A stretch of DNA of 64,000 bases, taken from assembly GCF_029873635.1 (NCBI RefSeq), contig NC_080422.1, forward strand, positions 16,398,049 through 16,462,048, written 5' to 3'. Made by a program: the position numbers and the translations under genes. Origin of the DNA: Malania oleifera (taxonomy: Eukaryota; Streptophyta; Magnoliopsida; Santalales; Ximeniaceae). Positions 12,214 through 24,539 of the stretch are shown here, one piece after another (position 1 is the first letter of the stretch; each line of letters starts with the position of its first letter). The notes below the pieces were generated by a model. The model was not told the DNA's origin, did no database searches, and was given only the letters and a program-made list of their open reading frames with translations.

Positions 12214-13162
12214 TTATTTTATTTCAGTACTTTTCTCAACATTATTCTCAATAGACAAATTTTCTAATCCCTTTGTTATTTCAAAATCATCCTCATCAGT
12301 CTTTTTAGAGAAGAGATTGGACTCATCAAACACTACATGGATGGATTCAATTATGGTCAACGTTCTTTTGTTATACACCCTATAGGCTTTACTGTCTAAT
12401 GCATAACCTAGAAAGATTCCCTCATCAGATTTCGCGTCAAATTTTTCGAGGTGTTCATTATCACTAAGGACAAAACATTTGCACCCAAAGACATGAAAAT
12501 AGGAAATATTAGGTCTATGCCCATTCCACTGTTCATAAGGAGTTTTATTAAGAGTGGGCCTAATCAAAACTTTGTTCAATACATAGCAAGCATTGTTCAC
12601 TGCCTCAGCCCAAAAATATTTGAGTAATTTATGTTCATTAAGCATAGTTCTAGCCATTTCCTATAAAGACCTATTATTTTTCTCAACTATTCTGTTTTTT
12701 TTTTTTTTTTTTGTGGTGTCCTGGGTGCAGAAAAATTTTGGGATATAGCATGAGTTTCACATTAGTTTTCCATATCCTAATTTTTAAATTCTGCCTCTAT
12801 CACTCCGGATATTTGTGATTGTATAACCCTTTTCATTTTTTTATTTTCTTACAAAATTTAACAAATTTTTCACATGCTTCATCTTTGTGTGCTAGAAATA
12901 ATACCCATGTGAATCTAGAATAATCATCAACAATGACAAAGTCATATGATTTTCCTCCTAGACTTTGAACTTGGTTTGGACCAAATAGATCTAAGTGTAG
13001 CATTTGAAGTGGCCTGGTGGTGGAGATAACTTTCTTCTTCTTAAAACTAAATTTTGTTTGTTTTCCTAGTTGGCATGCATCACATATTTTATCTTTCACG
13101 AATTGTGTTTTAGGTAAACCCTTAACTAATTCTCTTTTAACTAATTTAGACAATAAATCCAT
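12214..13162 (-). pseudogene. copia integrase relic
   Basis: 13162-12833 carries the GAG-pre-integrase/integrase start (CDACQLGKQTKFSF) and the catalytic core HLDLFGPNQ...VIVDDYSRFTWVLF with two of the three acidic residues. 12657-12214 carries the C-terminal part (MARTMLNEHKLLKYFWAEAV, VFGCKCFVLSDNEHLEKFD). The link between them, which should hold the third acidic residue and the QQNG motif, is destroyed by a poly-A expansion and frameshift. The LWHRRLGH motif just upstream has its second Trp replaced by a stop. Confidence 0.9.
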
Positions 13163-13539
13163 GTTGGCATGACCTAATCTTCTATGTCAAAGCCAACTAG
13201 CCTCATTTATAGCAAAAAAGTATTTAACATGTTGAGAAGCTAAGTTATCAAAACTAGTAGTGTAAACGTTTTCATTTCGTTCAGCAGTAAACAAGATTTT
13301 ATTCTCAGATATATTTTCTACTAAGCATTTATCATGTTCAAATGATATCCTATATCCTTTATCACATAGCTGGCTTATACAATAGATTATGTTTCAATCC
13401 ATCAACAAGTAATTATCTATAACAAGCGAAGGGTCCTTAGCAACTTTACCTACACCGATGATCTTGCCTTTTGCATTGTCGCCAAAAGTGACGAATCCTC
13501 CATCCTTTGGTGTGATGGATGCGAACTTTACTTTATCTC

Positions 13540-13841
13540 TTGTCATGTGCTGCGATCAGCCGCTATCCATGTACCATTTGTCCTTTAAAGAGAATAATTT
13601 CAAGCACACCTACAATATACATTAAAGTAACTAATTTTGGTACCCATATTTTCTTGGGTCCATAAGGGTTAGTGCCTAAATCTCTCTTGACTTTCCAAAC
13701 CTTCTTAATTTTAACATCTTTGTTTCTAAAGGGACAATCAAATTTTATGTGACCTATATCTTTACATTTAAAACATGTAGTATATCTATAGGAGTCTTTA
13801 GATAGGATATAAGATTTTGACTCCCTTACAAAGTATCCCAT
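13540..13841 (-). pseudogene. copia second CCHC knuckle and protease start
   Basis: 13841-13563 encodes CFKCKDIGHIKFDC, a canonical CX2CX4HX4C knuckle, then GPKKIWVPK. Just downstream WYMDSG is followed by a TGA where copia proteases normally have Cys, so the DSG active-site triad is present but the frame ends there. Confidence 0.85.
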
Positions 13842-14170
13842 GAAAAGATGTTTCTATTTAGGTTTTCCTTCCCATTAAAACCAAGTCCTTCCTTGTCTAA
13901 AGAATTTCTTTGAGCCCCAATGAGTTTTTCAAAATTATTTTGGCCCTCTGTGAATTTATAAATAATTTTAGATTTTTCTTCAAATTTTCTTTCTAGCTCC
14001 ACAATTTACAAATCTTTTTCTTTTATTAGAGAAGCATGAGACTCACTTTATTTTTCCAAAAGCTTTGAAAATTCCTTTAATTTAGTTTTCAAGTCAAAAT
14101 ATTTATTAGATATTTTCTCAAACATTTTAAGAGTATACAAATATTCTTTTTGTAATTTGTAGAGACCCAT

Positions 14171-14172
14171 AA

Positions 14173-14229
<57 letters not shown>

Positions 14230-14240
14230 AATAAATAAAT
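14171..14240. repeat. (AAT)n then (AAAT)n microsatellite
   Basis: About 17 AAT units run into AAAT units, just inside the left end of the solo LTR. Confidence 0.9.
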
Positions 14241-14439
14241 AATTTAAAAAAAAAAAAAAAGGAAAATGGGTTTGGTATAGACCAAATCGTTGACGGTTTT
14301 GGATGAGCTCAAAAAATCGTCAACGGTTTTGAGTTATTGCAACCAGATAAAGGTAAATTAGTTAAAATAGGTTTGGTTTTTAACCAAACCGTCGACGATT
14401 TCCTAAAACCATCGACAATTTTGATCTGGATCAGTGGCC

Positions 14440-14447
14440 TATAAATA
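14440..14447 (+). promoter_or_regulatory. TATA box of the solo LTR
   Basis: TATAAATA follows a cluster of GTCGACGA-like palindromes at 14285-14420 and precedes a CT-rich leader (14481-14507). Confidence 0.6.
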
Positions 14448-14476
14448 GAATTCAAGTCATTTTTTTTAGGCAAAAT

Positions 14477-14507
<31 letters not shown>

Positions 14508-15143
14508 ATGGGCAACAGTACTCCCTTTCTCTCTCTTCGATTTTTCACCTGGATTTAGTTGTATTGAAGGAAAAACATTATTTCGAGATCTCAGAGTCGA
14601 TTCTCTGCAATTTAATTGGGGCCGATTTGTTGTTTGGAGATTTTAAGCATCACTCCAAAGTTAAGGTAAGGAAAATGAATTATGTCAGTTGTTTTTAGAG
14701 TTTAACTGGTTGACGGGAGTGTGAGCCTAGGGCTGTTAGAATAGTAATTATTCCAAGATTGAACTAATTAAACTAAAATATATGACTGCAGGATTTTGAG
14801 CTCCGTACGCCATAGACATTATTTTAGGATCCTTGCAAGCACATCTTTAGTAATCAAGTAAGGGGAATAGATTATGTTAGACATTTTTAGAAATTTAACC
14901 GATTAAGTTATAATCTATGATTTCTGAAATAATATATGTGTTTTCCTAAGTATACAAGCTTATGAAAAAGGATACTTTGGGAATGATTTATGTGTGTTTT
15001 GAGAATATTGGGTTATTAAGTTGAGTAAAACCTAGAGATATTTATATCGATATTTTCAGCAGAATATTATAGTATACATTATCACTCAAACTGTGTGGCA
15101 TGAGTTGAATATTATGCAAAATTAAATCTGTTAGCTTTTATGG

Positions 15144-15146
<3 letters not shown>

Positions 15147-15190
<44 letters not shown>
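15147..15190. repeat. (AT)n microsatellite
   Basis: About 22 uninterrupted AT units inside the solo LTR. Confidence 0.95.
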
Positions 15191-15194
<4 letters not shown>

Positions 15195-16332
15195 GAGATG
15201 TGGATTAATACAAGATAATGTAATGACAGTATTTTTATACAGAATTACAGCGTTTTATATAGAACTACAGAATGACATCATTTTATACAGTATTACAAAA
15301 TGACAGCACTCCATATAGAACTACAGTATGTTAGCATTTTATACAGAATTATAATATTACAAAGATTTATATACAGAATTACAATCTTATGGTTTCATAC
15401 TGAATTGTGAATATGAAATCATGAAATTTTATTGTTTTAAAAATCGCATTATATGGTTTAAGAACCCTAATGGACCAGCTAGGTAGGCAAATCGGACTTA
15501 CAGATATAGATATAGATATAACTAACTTAGTCTAATTAGGCCAGCCATGTCGAAGTCCCGCCTTCGGGCCACACAACCCGGATCATTCGGGGTAAATTCA
15601 TGACGTTGGTTGTTTATCCATCCAGGGCAGTTCTTCTATGCCTATGTGCGTATTTACTTATACAAAGATATTTATATGCCATAGTATGTTTTGAAAGTAA
15701 AGTAAGTATTTTGAAATATATATATATTTATGTATGTGTGTGTACAATTTTACATGATTTCATAGTGAAAGAAAAAGGTAAATAATGGATGTATATTTGG
15801 AACATTAAAATTCATGTTGCCACACTGTGGTAATAATTTATTCCTTCTTACTGAGAGGTTTCTCACTCCTTTAATCTTTAACATTTCAAGAAATCCAAGG
15901 AATCAAGCCTAGAGCGTTCCAGGGCAAGGCTAAATTGTATTGCCCAAGGTGAGTTCTAGTGAGACACAATATTGTATATGGACGAACTTTACGTTTTTTT
16001 TTTTTTTTTTTTTTTTTTGGAATGGATTATAGATGTATTAAGTTTTTTAGATTTGTGTATGTATTTTGGAGATGCATTGTAGTACTCTGATATTGTTTTG
16101 GGAGTGTATATGTTTGATCCGCTATGTTGTATTATACGAGTTATGAACAGGAGTATCTGGTGCCCCACCTTGGGTATCAGGATACTATAGCATATGTTTT
16201 ACAGGAGATCGGGTATGGAGTATAGCACTCCGGGCCCCACGGGGTTTGGAGTATCACATATTTGATGGTATCAGAGCATAATTATATTTATATTTTTAAT
16301 AGCGATTTTTTTAAGAGGGGCGTTACATAATT

Positions 16333-17490
16333 CACCATATGAAAGCATGCTATTATCATTATCAAAATCACTAGAATAATATGATGAGGTGGAGAAAGTT
16401 GATTTTACCTCGTGATCATCGTGTGCCATTAGGCACAGATTAGCAACCTGATCATCACAGGATCTTGAGTCTGAGCTGCTAGTACAATGTGTGTCCCAAC
16501 CGACTTTCATTGTTTTCTTCTTCTTTTTGGATACTTTCTTTAGTTGAGGACAGTCTGGTTTGATGTGCCCAACTTCTCTGTAATTGTAGCACATAGGAGG
16601 ATCATCCTTTTGTTTCCTCTTACTTTTGTTTCCTCTTACTTGACTCTCCTTTTTCTGTTTTCAAGTTCTGAAATTTTCTACCAAATTTTCTTTATCTTTT
16701 TCAAGAACTTCCCGAACTTTTTATCTAGAAGAGTCATATCCTCATCCGACTCTGAATCACTCTCTTCACTGGAGTTGCTAATAGATACTTTGAGAGCTAC
16801 TACTTTCTTAGCTTTGCTCTGCTCACTCATCCTTTCATTTATCGCTAATTCATATGTGATGAGCGATCTGATCAGCTCATCCACCGTCATTGCTTTTAAG
16901 TTCCTTCCTTCTCCTATTGCAGTAGCTTTGGCCTCCCAAACTGGTAGTAGACCCCTAAGAATTTTCTTGATCATTTCATAAGTAAGGTAAGTCTTACCAA
17001 GAGCATGCAAAGAATTTGTGATGTGGGTGAATCTGGTGTACACAAATTGAATTGATTCATTAGAAGTCATTTTGAATGTTTCGTATTCACTAGTGAGCAT
17101 GTCTATCCTACTGTCTTTTGCATTCTTAGTGCCTTTATATGTGACTTCTAATTTTTCCTATATTTTCTAAGTAGTCTTACAGGCCATGACTCTATTAAAT
17201 TCATTTACGTCTAATGTGCAGTATAAAAGGTTCATGGTAGTGGCATTTACTTGAACTGCTTTCATATCATCATCTATATATTCATCTTCAGTTTTAGGTA
17301 CATTTTCTTTCTCTACAATTTTCATAGGGACATAATCTCCTTTGGAGATAACCCTCCACACTTTCCAATCAACATTTTGAATAAAAATGCGCATTCTTTT
17401 TTTCCAGTAGGTGTAATTAACACCACAAAAAATAGGAGGTCGTGTGGAAGAGTCTCCCTCACCAAAAGGGGTTACACCAATATAAGTCAT
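16333..17490 (-). pseudogene. copia gag relic (proximal half)
   Basis: From the ATG at 17490 (MTYIGVTPFGEGDSSTRPP) it shows the copia gag start with GVNYTYWKKRMRIFI and WKVW. The UBN2 region follows (YETFKMTSNESIQFVYTRF, LLPVWEAKATAI, LITYELAI), then an acidic Ser-rich stretch and a CCHC-like knuckle CYNYREVGHIKPDC. In that knuckle the second Cys is Tyr, so it should not bind zinc normally. At least two in-frame stops lie between 17166 and 17100, one replacing a conserved Trp, and a frameshift precedes the knuckle. The solo LTR cuts it at 16328. Confidence 0.9.
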
Positions 17491-17533
17491 CGTGACCTTT
17501 TTACAAAAAAAAAAAAAGTTAAAGTCTATGTAA

Positions 17534-17550
17534 CGAGGCTCTGATACCAA
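17534..17550 (-). other. primer-binding site of the copia element (initiator tRNA-Met)
   Basis: The minus strand reads TTGGTATCAGAGCCTCG one base inside the 5' LTR end. It is complementary to the 3' end of plant initiator tRNA-Met, the usual copia primer. Confidence 0.92.
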
Positions 17551-17551
17551 A

Positions 17552-19226
17552 TGTGAATTTAGGTGTAATCCCAAGAGGGGGGTGAATTGGGTATTTAAAA
17601 AATATTTTCGGTCTCTTAATTCCTAATTTGAAAATCAACCATACAAGCACAAGTTTGAAGATACAGATTTCAGTATTACACGACCTAATAAATTCAAGCT
17701 TCGAATATGTCAAACAATTCAGTATTACCCAATCAATCTCAAGTCCAAGAAATATTTAAGATATGCACAATAGACAAATATTAAATAAATAACCAAACGC
17801 AAGTGGAAATAAAAAGAGATAAGGTAAAAGAGAAGCAAACACAAGATTTTTACGAAGTTCGGCAAAACCTAGCCTACGTCCTTACCTTGGGCAGAATACC
17901 CAAGGATTCCACCAATCTGCTCCTTAAATCAGGGCGGAGCTTCCTGTTACAAACCGCTACTTACAAGAGGCACAGTTTCCTCCTTCCCGATTCACAACTT
18001 GAATCGTCAATACAATAGATGAAAAAAGTTTCTGAATACACTCAAATGCCTCTCAACAAGCTAATAAATACAGTGAAATCTTAAACACACTCACAAGATA
18101 TAACTTGAACATCAAGAGTGAATATGTGATGTTTTCAATAAAATTTTTTGCAATAACAAGTGTATGATCTTGGTAAAAAAAATATATATATGTTAAGTTT
18201 GCTCCAAAGATCTAAACAATATTTCTCTAGAAAAGATTTCCCAAAAATATGTATTTTGGAGATTTTAGGGTTTGCTCTTAAATAGTTTTTGCAGTGATAA
18301 AATATAATGAAATATTTGAATAAAATATAAAAGTGAATGCTTTCAAAGATTTTAACTTTAGCAAAAACTTTTTCCCAAAACGATTTTTCAAACAATGAAT
18401 AGATGAAAAACTAGAGTTCTTCCTCTCAATAAAAGTTTTAAATAAAATGAGTAGGATAATAGATAGACTTTAACGAAAATATTGAATGCTTAAAAATAAG
18501 AAATTTTTTACCAAACCTCAAAACCAATGATGCTTGCAAGATATGAGTGAAAGCCCTTTGAACATGAGAGTAGAGAATGCCCAAGAGAGTTTTTGTATAA
18601 GAGAACATTAGCAAAAGGTTATAAAATAGGTTTTAGGGTTGAAATATATAGGCATTCTCGGCATATGGATGCTCTCCAACCATTGAATCATTAAAAAGGT
18701 AAGTCATTAAAAAAAAAAAATATGCCCGTTGAGCGCTGGAGCATTAGCCTGCCCCGACAGACTCGTCGACGAGTGTCCTTCACTCGCCCGGCAATGAAAC
18801 CTGGGGATTCGTCGATGAGTGGCTTTCATGCATTTGTCGACGAGTTCTTTATTTTTCAGCCCGATTAACCTTCTAAGATGCATATCCAACCTAAAACAAG
18901 TGCATATGAATGTTTCATGAAAAACATGCATCCTAAGGTCCATTTATTGGTCATTTTGAGCTTCCAACTATATCTTATAGGACATGTAAATACAAATACG
19001 ACTAAATGCACATTACAGTTGAAAAGTTGAACCATCTTCATTTTTTTTACTCTTCAACTTCCATGGAACAAGCGAAGCTATATGTGCTTCAGGTTTCTCA
19101 TACCTTCCATAACATTCTTACCATTCGTGCGTGCTAAGTAATGATCATGTTCAAAATCTCAATGCACGAGTAAGATACTAAGTGATTTGTCATTATCAAA
19201 ACAAGATTGGACTTATAAATTCAACA
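17552..19226 (-). repeat. 5' LTR of the copia element
   Basis: It matches 6393-8132, beginning TGTGAATTTAGGTGTAATCC on the plus strand and ending TCAACA. It keeps a stretch near 18885-18960 that the other copy lacks and has lost part of the palindrome-rich region. A TATA-like TATATATTTC on the minus strand lies at 18650-18641. Confidence 0.9.
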
Positions 19227-20860
19227 CATAATGCTCCAAGCTCAGAGGAAAGTCCATTATAGAAGTTCACTTTATTACCTCAATGTATACAATCAAGAAA
19301 TAAATCATTATTCAAAGCATATAAGCTAAGAGACATCAAAAAAATGCAAATGCAAATTATGCATGAAAGGTGTGCACTTAAACCAAAGAGTCCAATAGAA
19401 TCCTACCGAGCCAGCCTGAAGTGATTCTTCTAGATCCTCAATCCTCGGGCAATAATCGGGGACTACATAATCCCAATTCATCATATTTCTCCTCATGGGG
19501 GGGGGGGGGGAGTGCACTCATACACAAGCATGCAGGAAAATGCATACAAATGAAAGAGGTAAACACATAGTCAAGTGACATGCAAGACACACAATAAGCA
19601 AGTCACACAAGAAAAATCACTTCAAAATGACAAAAACTAAGCAAAAATGGCCTAAGAATTTTTCCAAATTTTTTCTCTATTTTTCAAGATTTTTCTACAA
19701 TCTTTAAAAAAATTTGATAAAAAAATTCCCAAATTTAATTTCTTTTTGTGATTTCAAATTTTTTTATTTTTTTGGGTCAAAAAATTATTCAAAGAAATTT
19801 TTTTAACTTTTTATTTTTTTGCATTTTTTCCTCTTTTTTGGATTTTAAATGAATTTTAAAATTTATCTAAAAAAAAAAAAGGGAAGCGGTTTAAGGAGCT
19901 AAACGGTTCAATGGGGCAAACCCGAGTTACCTCGAATCAAATCAAGCTGACCCAGTTTAAGGAGAGAGAGTGGTCAGAGGCTCTATTGCAAATCACACAT
20001 CTGTGGTGACACTTGGTACATTATAAATGGCCACATTTTTCTTTTTTTTAAAAAAAATTTAAAGAAGTGATGCGTATTAGTGTGATGTCACGATGATGTC
20101 ACCCACCACGTTATTGCCACATGGCGCCATGCCACTAGCCTAAACCTAATCACAGGGATTGCTGAGGTGGTAGCGATCCAGCCATCTGTAGAAACACAAC
20201 GTGAACGGCTGATATTAAGCCTTGTTGTTGGGTGACGTCATCTAGAAGAAGCGGACCAAGATACACCACATGTCACCACCCAATGGTTGAGACATGTCCC
20301 ACTACAAGTTTTTTTTTTAAATAAAAATATGTATATTTAATTTCTTTTCTTTTTTTCCATTTTCTTTTCTTACTTGTTTTCTTTCTCTTTTCTTTTTCCC
20401 GAACTCTCTCTTGTTCACTCTTCTCTTGTCTTTCTGCCTCTCTCGCCTCTCGTCTCTCTCAATAGTAGCCCAACTACCACTAGCTACCACCACCACCACT
20501 TATGGCCTCCACCACCTCCTGCGGGCTTAGGTAAACCCCTCTCTTTATATCTCAATCTCTCTCTCCCTTCAATATTTAATCTCTATCTCTTTCTCTTCAC
20601 TCGATCTCTCTCTAACCTTCTCTCTAATCCACTTTTTGCAGGTTTTGAATGGAGGCACACAACGGCAATAAGCTTCAAGTTCTCTGCCTCTTCTCAAATC
20701 CAATATTTAGAAGTAAAAACCATCCCCCTAAATCTTTTCTTTCTTTCTGCTATCTCCCTTTTCCAATCCCTTTTGGGCCTCTTTTCTATTTTATTACTTT
20801 TCTAGGTATTTTCCCACGTTTTCTCATGAGCCAAACAACGAATTGTGGATCGACCAACGT
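19227..20860. other. degenerate repeat DNA, possible LTR promoter region
   Basis: No gene recognised. There is a G homopolymer at about 19498-19510, AT-rich sequence to 19900, a TATA-like TATAAAT at 20022-20028, and a strongly pyrimidine-rich leader-like tract at 20340-20640. The open frame across 20374-20805 is low complexity (Ser/Leu/Pro, a His run) with no domain. TATA plus a pyrimidine leader is how plant LTR promoters often look, but I could not place the LTR ends. Confidence 0.35.
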
Positions 20861-20861
20861 T

Positions 20862-21480
20862 AGGGTTCAAGTTGGGTTTGGTTAAGCCAACCCGAGTTTA
20901 GTTTGGTTTAGGGTTGAGTTAGGGTTAGGTTAGATTAGGTCTAGGGTTGGGCTTAGAACTGGACTGGGCTTTGGGTTAGGCTTGGTCTTAGACTTAGGTT
21001 AGGTTGGTCCACGAGTTGGGCTGTGTTCAGGGCTAGAGTTTTAGGCTTTAGGTTAGGTTGAGACGCAGGATGGGCTAAGTCTAGGATTGGGCTTGGTTTT
21101 AATTTATGTTTGGGCTTCAGGTTATTGGGCTTTATTTTAGTTAGGCTAACAGTAAGTGGGTTGGCAAGGCTAGGCTTAGGTTTTGGTTTGGGCTAAAGGT
21201 TTGGGTAATTGAGTCAAATCTAGGTCGAATGGGTATGGGTTCTTGAGTCATTTGACAAGGTCAACATGTGGTTGGATCAATTAACTAGGGTCAGGCCAAC
21301 TCGGTTCAAGGTTTTCGGGTCAGTTGACTTGAGTTAGGGTTGGTTTGACTCCGGTTCGGGTCATTGGACCTAGTTTTCAGACATTATTGAACCGAGTCTT
21401 CGGGTCCTTTGACCCGAGCATTCAGGTCTATTTGAAAATATTTTGCAGGGTTTTGGGTGGTTTTTGGGACTGAACTTAGG
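20862..21480 (+). repeat. G/T-skewed degenerate repeat tract (GGGTTAGG-like)
   Basis: About 600 bases are dominated by variants of GGGTTAGG, TTGGGCTTAGG and GGGTTGGGC, with very few C-rich counterparts on the same strand. The units are not in a strict register and are not the plant telomere unit TTTAGGG. They probably arose by local slippage within a decayed transposon or LTR. Confidence 0.6.
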
Positions 21481-21639
21481 TTTTGTTTGGGGCATATTGA
21501 GAGTCAAATTTTGGGCTTCTAGCTGATGGAATTAGGAGTTCTTATTTAAGGATTTGAAGGTTTTTCTTTTGAATTTGGAGACTTTAGATAATTTTTTAGA
21601 ATCTTGATTTAAGGTTCTCTATTCATAAACCTCTTATCA

Positions 21640-23394
21640 TGCAACGTATCCTAAGTCACACAAGCATCCAACATATTCACCACATCACACCATTAAAATA
21701 GCTTAAGGATTCATGATAAAGAATTAGGGCACATAGTACCTACGTTTCTGCTTCTCCTTCATTGCCTAGGCTTGCCAAGAATTTATAGGCCGGTACTCCT
21801 GTCTTAAGGCCGTAAGATAGAACCCTAAATTCTCTTCTCATCCTCCACAATGACTGACTCACATTTCAATCTACTCATATCCTATTTTCCTCAAAATCCA
21901 TTCTTATACTCTGGTATTGTATTCCACTGTTTACTAAAGTCTGCAAAATCTAACAACCTAAGCTCTGATACCAAAATGTAACGCCCCGATTTTTCAATCA
22001 TCAATAATGATTAAATCATACACATCAAACATCACATCGGCCACGTCAACAACTTTGATACCACTCACATGACCCGACCCGCATTGGGTACCGGGTAAAC
22101 AAGCATTTTATTTACATTAACCTAACAGCGGAAGACATAATGTACATACCATTCAGAATACAATACCCAGAGTATCAATATCCTTATACATAAATTTCTA
22201 TCTCATACCCAAAACAATACAACCCTAGGGGAATCACACCTTCTTAGTCCAAAAACTCACCCTGTATATCAAGGTCTCAGCTCTCTACTGTCTCGGAGCT
22301 CTATCACCTGATCTGTTTCTGTTCCCTAAAAAGTTTAGATAATTCGGATGAGACACATCTTAATAAGATGGAATAAATTATTTACAATGTGTGGCAATAT
22401 AAGTTCAGTTTTAACATATTTTACTTTTCAAATCATCAATTCATCTAAGAAAATACACTGACATATATGCTCAAAATCATATAGATATAAAACACCAACT
22501 TTTATAAACATTAAAACCATTTCTCAAATTCATTCTTACACAACTCATATTTACTAGCGAAGTCTCTGAGAATAGAGGAGATTGCACTCCCATATATGCA
22601 GCTCCCCTCTACTCTGATATCGTTTGTAACCTTACCCAATTAACTTGGGTTCGACTACAACTGATACTCATCAGGGCACTCACCTTACTCAATAAGCCCT
22701 CAAGCGGAGAGTTTTACATCACCTCAATTATTTATATTATTAACTCACACATATCCATTTCTTAATTTCATCATTCTTTATTTCTCATTTTCCATTATTT
22801 CTTTCATTTCTCATTTCAGCTCATCTTTATCATTCTTTCACTTTCCATTTCCATTTCCATTTTACTATCCAGAACATGAGTATCCTTGGTACCCAGTACT
22901 AATATCGCGTTTGTAACTCATGGCTACCCTGAGGATCTCTTTTCCACGCCATACTTACCCCCATGGTCAGGGTTGTGCTGCCCGAAAGTTGGATCTAACC
23001 GTGGTTGGCCAACCCGATTAGATCAAAATATCATATCACATATCTCGCATCTGTAGCACGACTGACCGACCTATAGCCCTAATCCAGACTCAGGGGGGAC
23101 AACAACTCTTCTAAACGGCTCAATCGACTGTCATGTCACATGGTCCAAGAGTCTGTGTGGTTGCACTATCACCACTAGCAACGGTACCGTATCAATATCA
23201 CTACCCATCATTAAGGTATCCATAACCATCCGTCAAGGTTATCATTGTGACATACCCGCAATTATTATACGGTATTAGAATTTCATCAATCACGTTTCAA
23301 TGATCCCATCGCAGCTTTCGCACTTTGCAATGTTCACATTTCCCAGTATTTACATTCATCATTCTCAATTCAGTATTCACATTTCAACATCATA

Positions 23395-23429
<35 letters not shown>

Positions 23430-24539
23430 TTTCACACATTTTAGAATTTCTCAATAAAGTATTTCATTATTTTTCAATATACATATCCATGTTTCTTTTT
23501 TCATCATTTCTCAGAAAACTCTTCAATATACGTATACATATATTATTTTTCATTGTTTCTCAATAACACAATTCTCATTTCGTTTCAGCTCAGTATATCC
23601 ATCGCACTGGGTTTCTTTTAAATCATCTCGGCACAAAACCTTTCAGTATGTATATTTATATCATATTCTCATTTCCTTCATGCAAATCACACAATTCAAT
23701 TCAAACATGTTCTCAGTATAACTCATATGCCACACAATTTTTATCTGATAATCATGTCATAATAATTTCAGACAAAATATCATATTTCATTTTCACATAA
23801 TTTCTCAATCAATAATTCTCAACAAATATTGTTATAATTTATTCCCCTCACTCGAATCCTGAATTCAATAACCTTAGTTCAATCCCAGAATGCCCAATAT
23901 TCTAACATTTCCAAATTTACATTAATTAAATAACAATTAATCTCTAAATAACCCCCTTATCCTAATTTTGGGGCTATGCCTACAACGACCCCACGAGAAC
24001 TCGGCTCCACTAGACTTGTAAAGAATCATCCCTAGATTCTCGTGGTGGTGTCCGATAATCAATTTGACTTAAGATTTAAGAAAAATTAAGGTAAGAGTGA
24101 GAATTTATTTTACCCCAAGAGATACGCGTATATCGCTCCTACAACAAATCCATTCCGGTAGAAATGTCGATGACGGAGAATGGAACACAGCAATATTTTC
24201 CGTTCTCCAATCGGGGCTTATTTGGCTAAGAAAATCGAAGAAAGAGAGAGACAGACGGAGACAAGAGAAAGAGAGTGTGAGAGAGCTGGAGAGATAAGAG
24301 AGTAATCTCTTTGTTTCTCAGGGAACCTGAAGCTTCTTTTTTTTAAGATTACATTTATATATATATATACACACACACATATTACTTCATCCATATATAT
24401 GTATATATATATATAATTATATATCCATCATAGTATTTATTTAATTACTTTAATTTAATAATTTTTAATTAATTTATTGATTAATAAAACTTTTTTTTTT
24501 TAGGATCACTAGACCTAAATATTTTTTGGGGTCATTACA
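21640..24539 (-). mobile_element. truncated Ty3-like LTR retrotransposon: 5' LTR, primer site and leader
   Basis: The LTR occupies 21977-24539 (2563 bp): on the minus strand it starts TGTAATGACCCC at 24539 and ends GGGGCGTTACA at 21977. It is directly followed by TTTTGGTATCAGAGCT (21976-21961), a primer-binding site for initiator tRNA-Met, and then by about 320 bp of leader before homology becomes unrecognisable. There is no gag or pol, so the element is truncated just after its leader. AT microsatellites lie at about 23399-23427 and 24355-24415. No target duplication can be tested because one end is missing. Confidence 0.75.

Larger units (their letters stand above)
10440..14157 (-). pseudogene. 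copia distal gag plus pol polyprotein relic
   Basis: Read on the minus strand from 14157 down, it starts with a coiled-coil-like Lys/Glu/Leu-rich part of gag. It then shows a CCHC knuckle and GPKKIWVPK phrase, protease, integrase, reverse transcriptase and RNase H in copia order. Many in-frame stops and shifts are present, and a T(18) homopolymer at about 12697-12714 breaks the integrase. The upstream half of gag lies beyond the 14158-16327 insertion. It cannot encode a functional polyprotein. Confidence 0.9.
14158..16327 (+). mobile_element. solo LTR (Ty3-like) with perfect TAATT target duplication
   Basis: The 2170-bp block starts TGTAGAGACCCATAAAA and ends GAGGGGCGTTACA. It is flanked by identical 5-bp repeats TAATT (14153-14157 and 16328-16332). 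It interrupts the copia gag frame: coding sequence resumes on the other side. No protein is encoded. Its ends resemble the LTR at 21977-24539 (TGTAATGACC...GGGGCGTTACA), pointing to the same Ty3 group. A TATA box, AAT and AT microsatellites, and imperfect repeats of TTTTATACAGAATTACA (about 15230-15390) lie inside. Confidence 0.85.
6393..19226 (-). mobile_element. decayed Ty1/copia LTR retrotransposon carrying two later insertions
   Basis: Two direct copies of a roughly 1.7-kb LTR (6393-8132 and 17552-19226) flank gag and pol relics read on the minus strand. The primer-binding site beside the right LTR and the purine tract beside the left LTR fix the orientation, so the 5' LTR is on the right. 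The order on the minus strand is UBN2-type gag, CCHC, coiled-coil part of gag, second CCHC, protease, integrase, reverse transcriptase, RNase H. That gag-PR-IN-RT-RH order is diagnostic of Ty1/copia. Frames are broken by many stops and frameshifts. Two foreign LTR-like blocks (8188-10030 and 14158-16327) sit inside, so the original element was about 8.8 kb. I see no clean 5-bp target duplication: ACAAA on the left, CATAA on the right. Confidence 0.9.

Noticed and set aside
14171-15390. CRISPR-like array (regular repeats)
   Set aside because: The repeats are microsatellites and imperfect TTTTATACAGAATTACA words inside a plant LTR, with no spacer structure and a eukaryotic context.
20317-20885. 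143-codon Ser/Leu/Pro/His frame and its antisense partner
   Set aside because: Low-complexity translation of a pyrimidine-rich leader-like tract, open on both strands for compositional reasons.
20862-21480. Interstitial telomere repeat
   Set aside because: Plant telomeres are TTTAGGG. Here the words are irregular GGGTTAGG/TTGGGCTTAGG variants without a tandem register.
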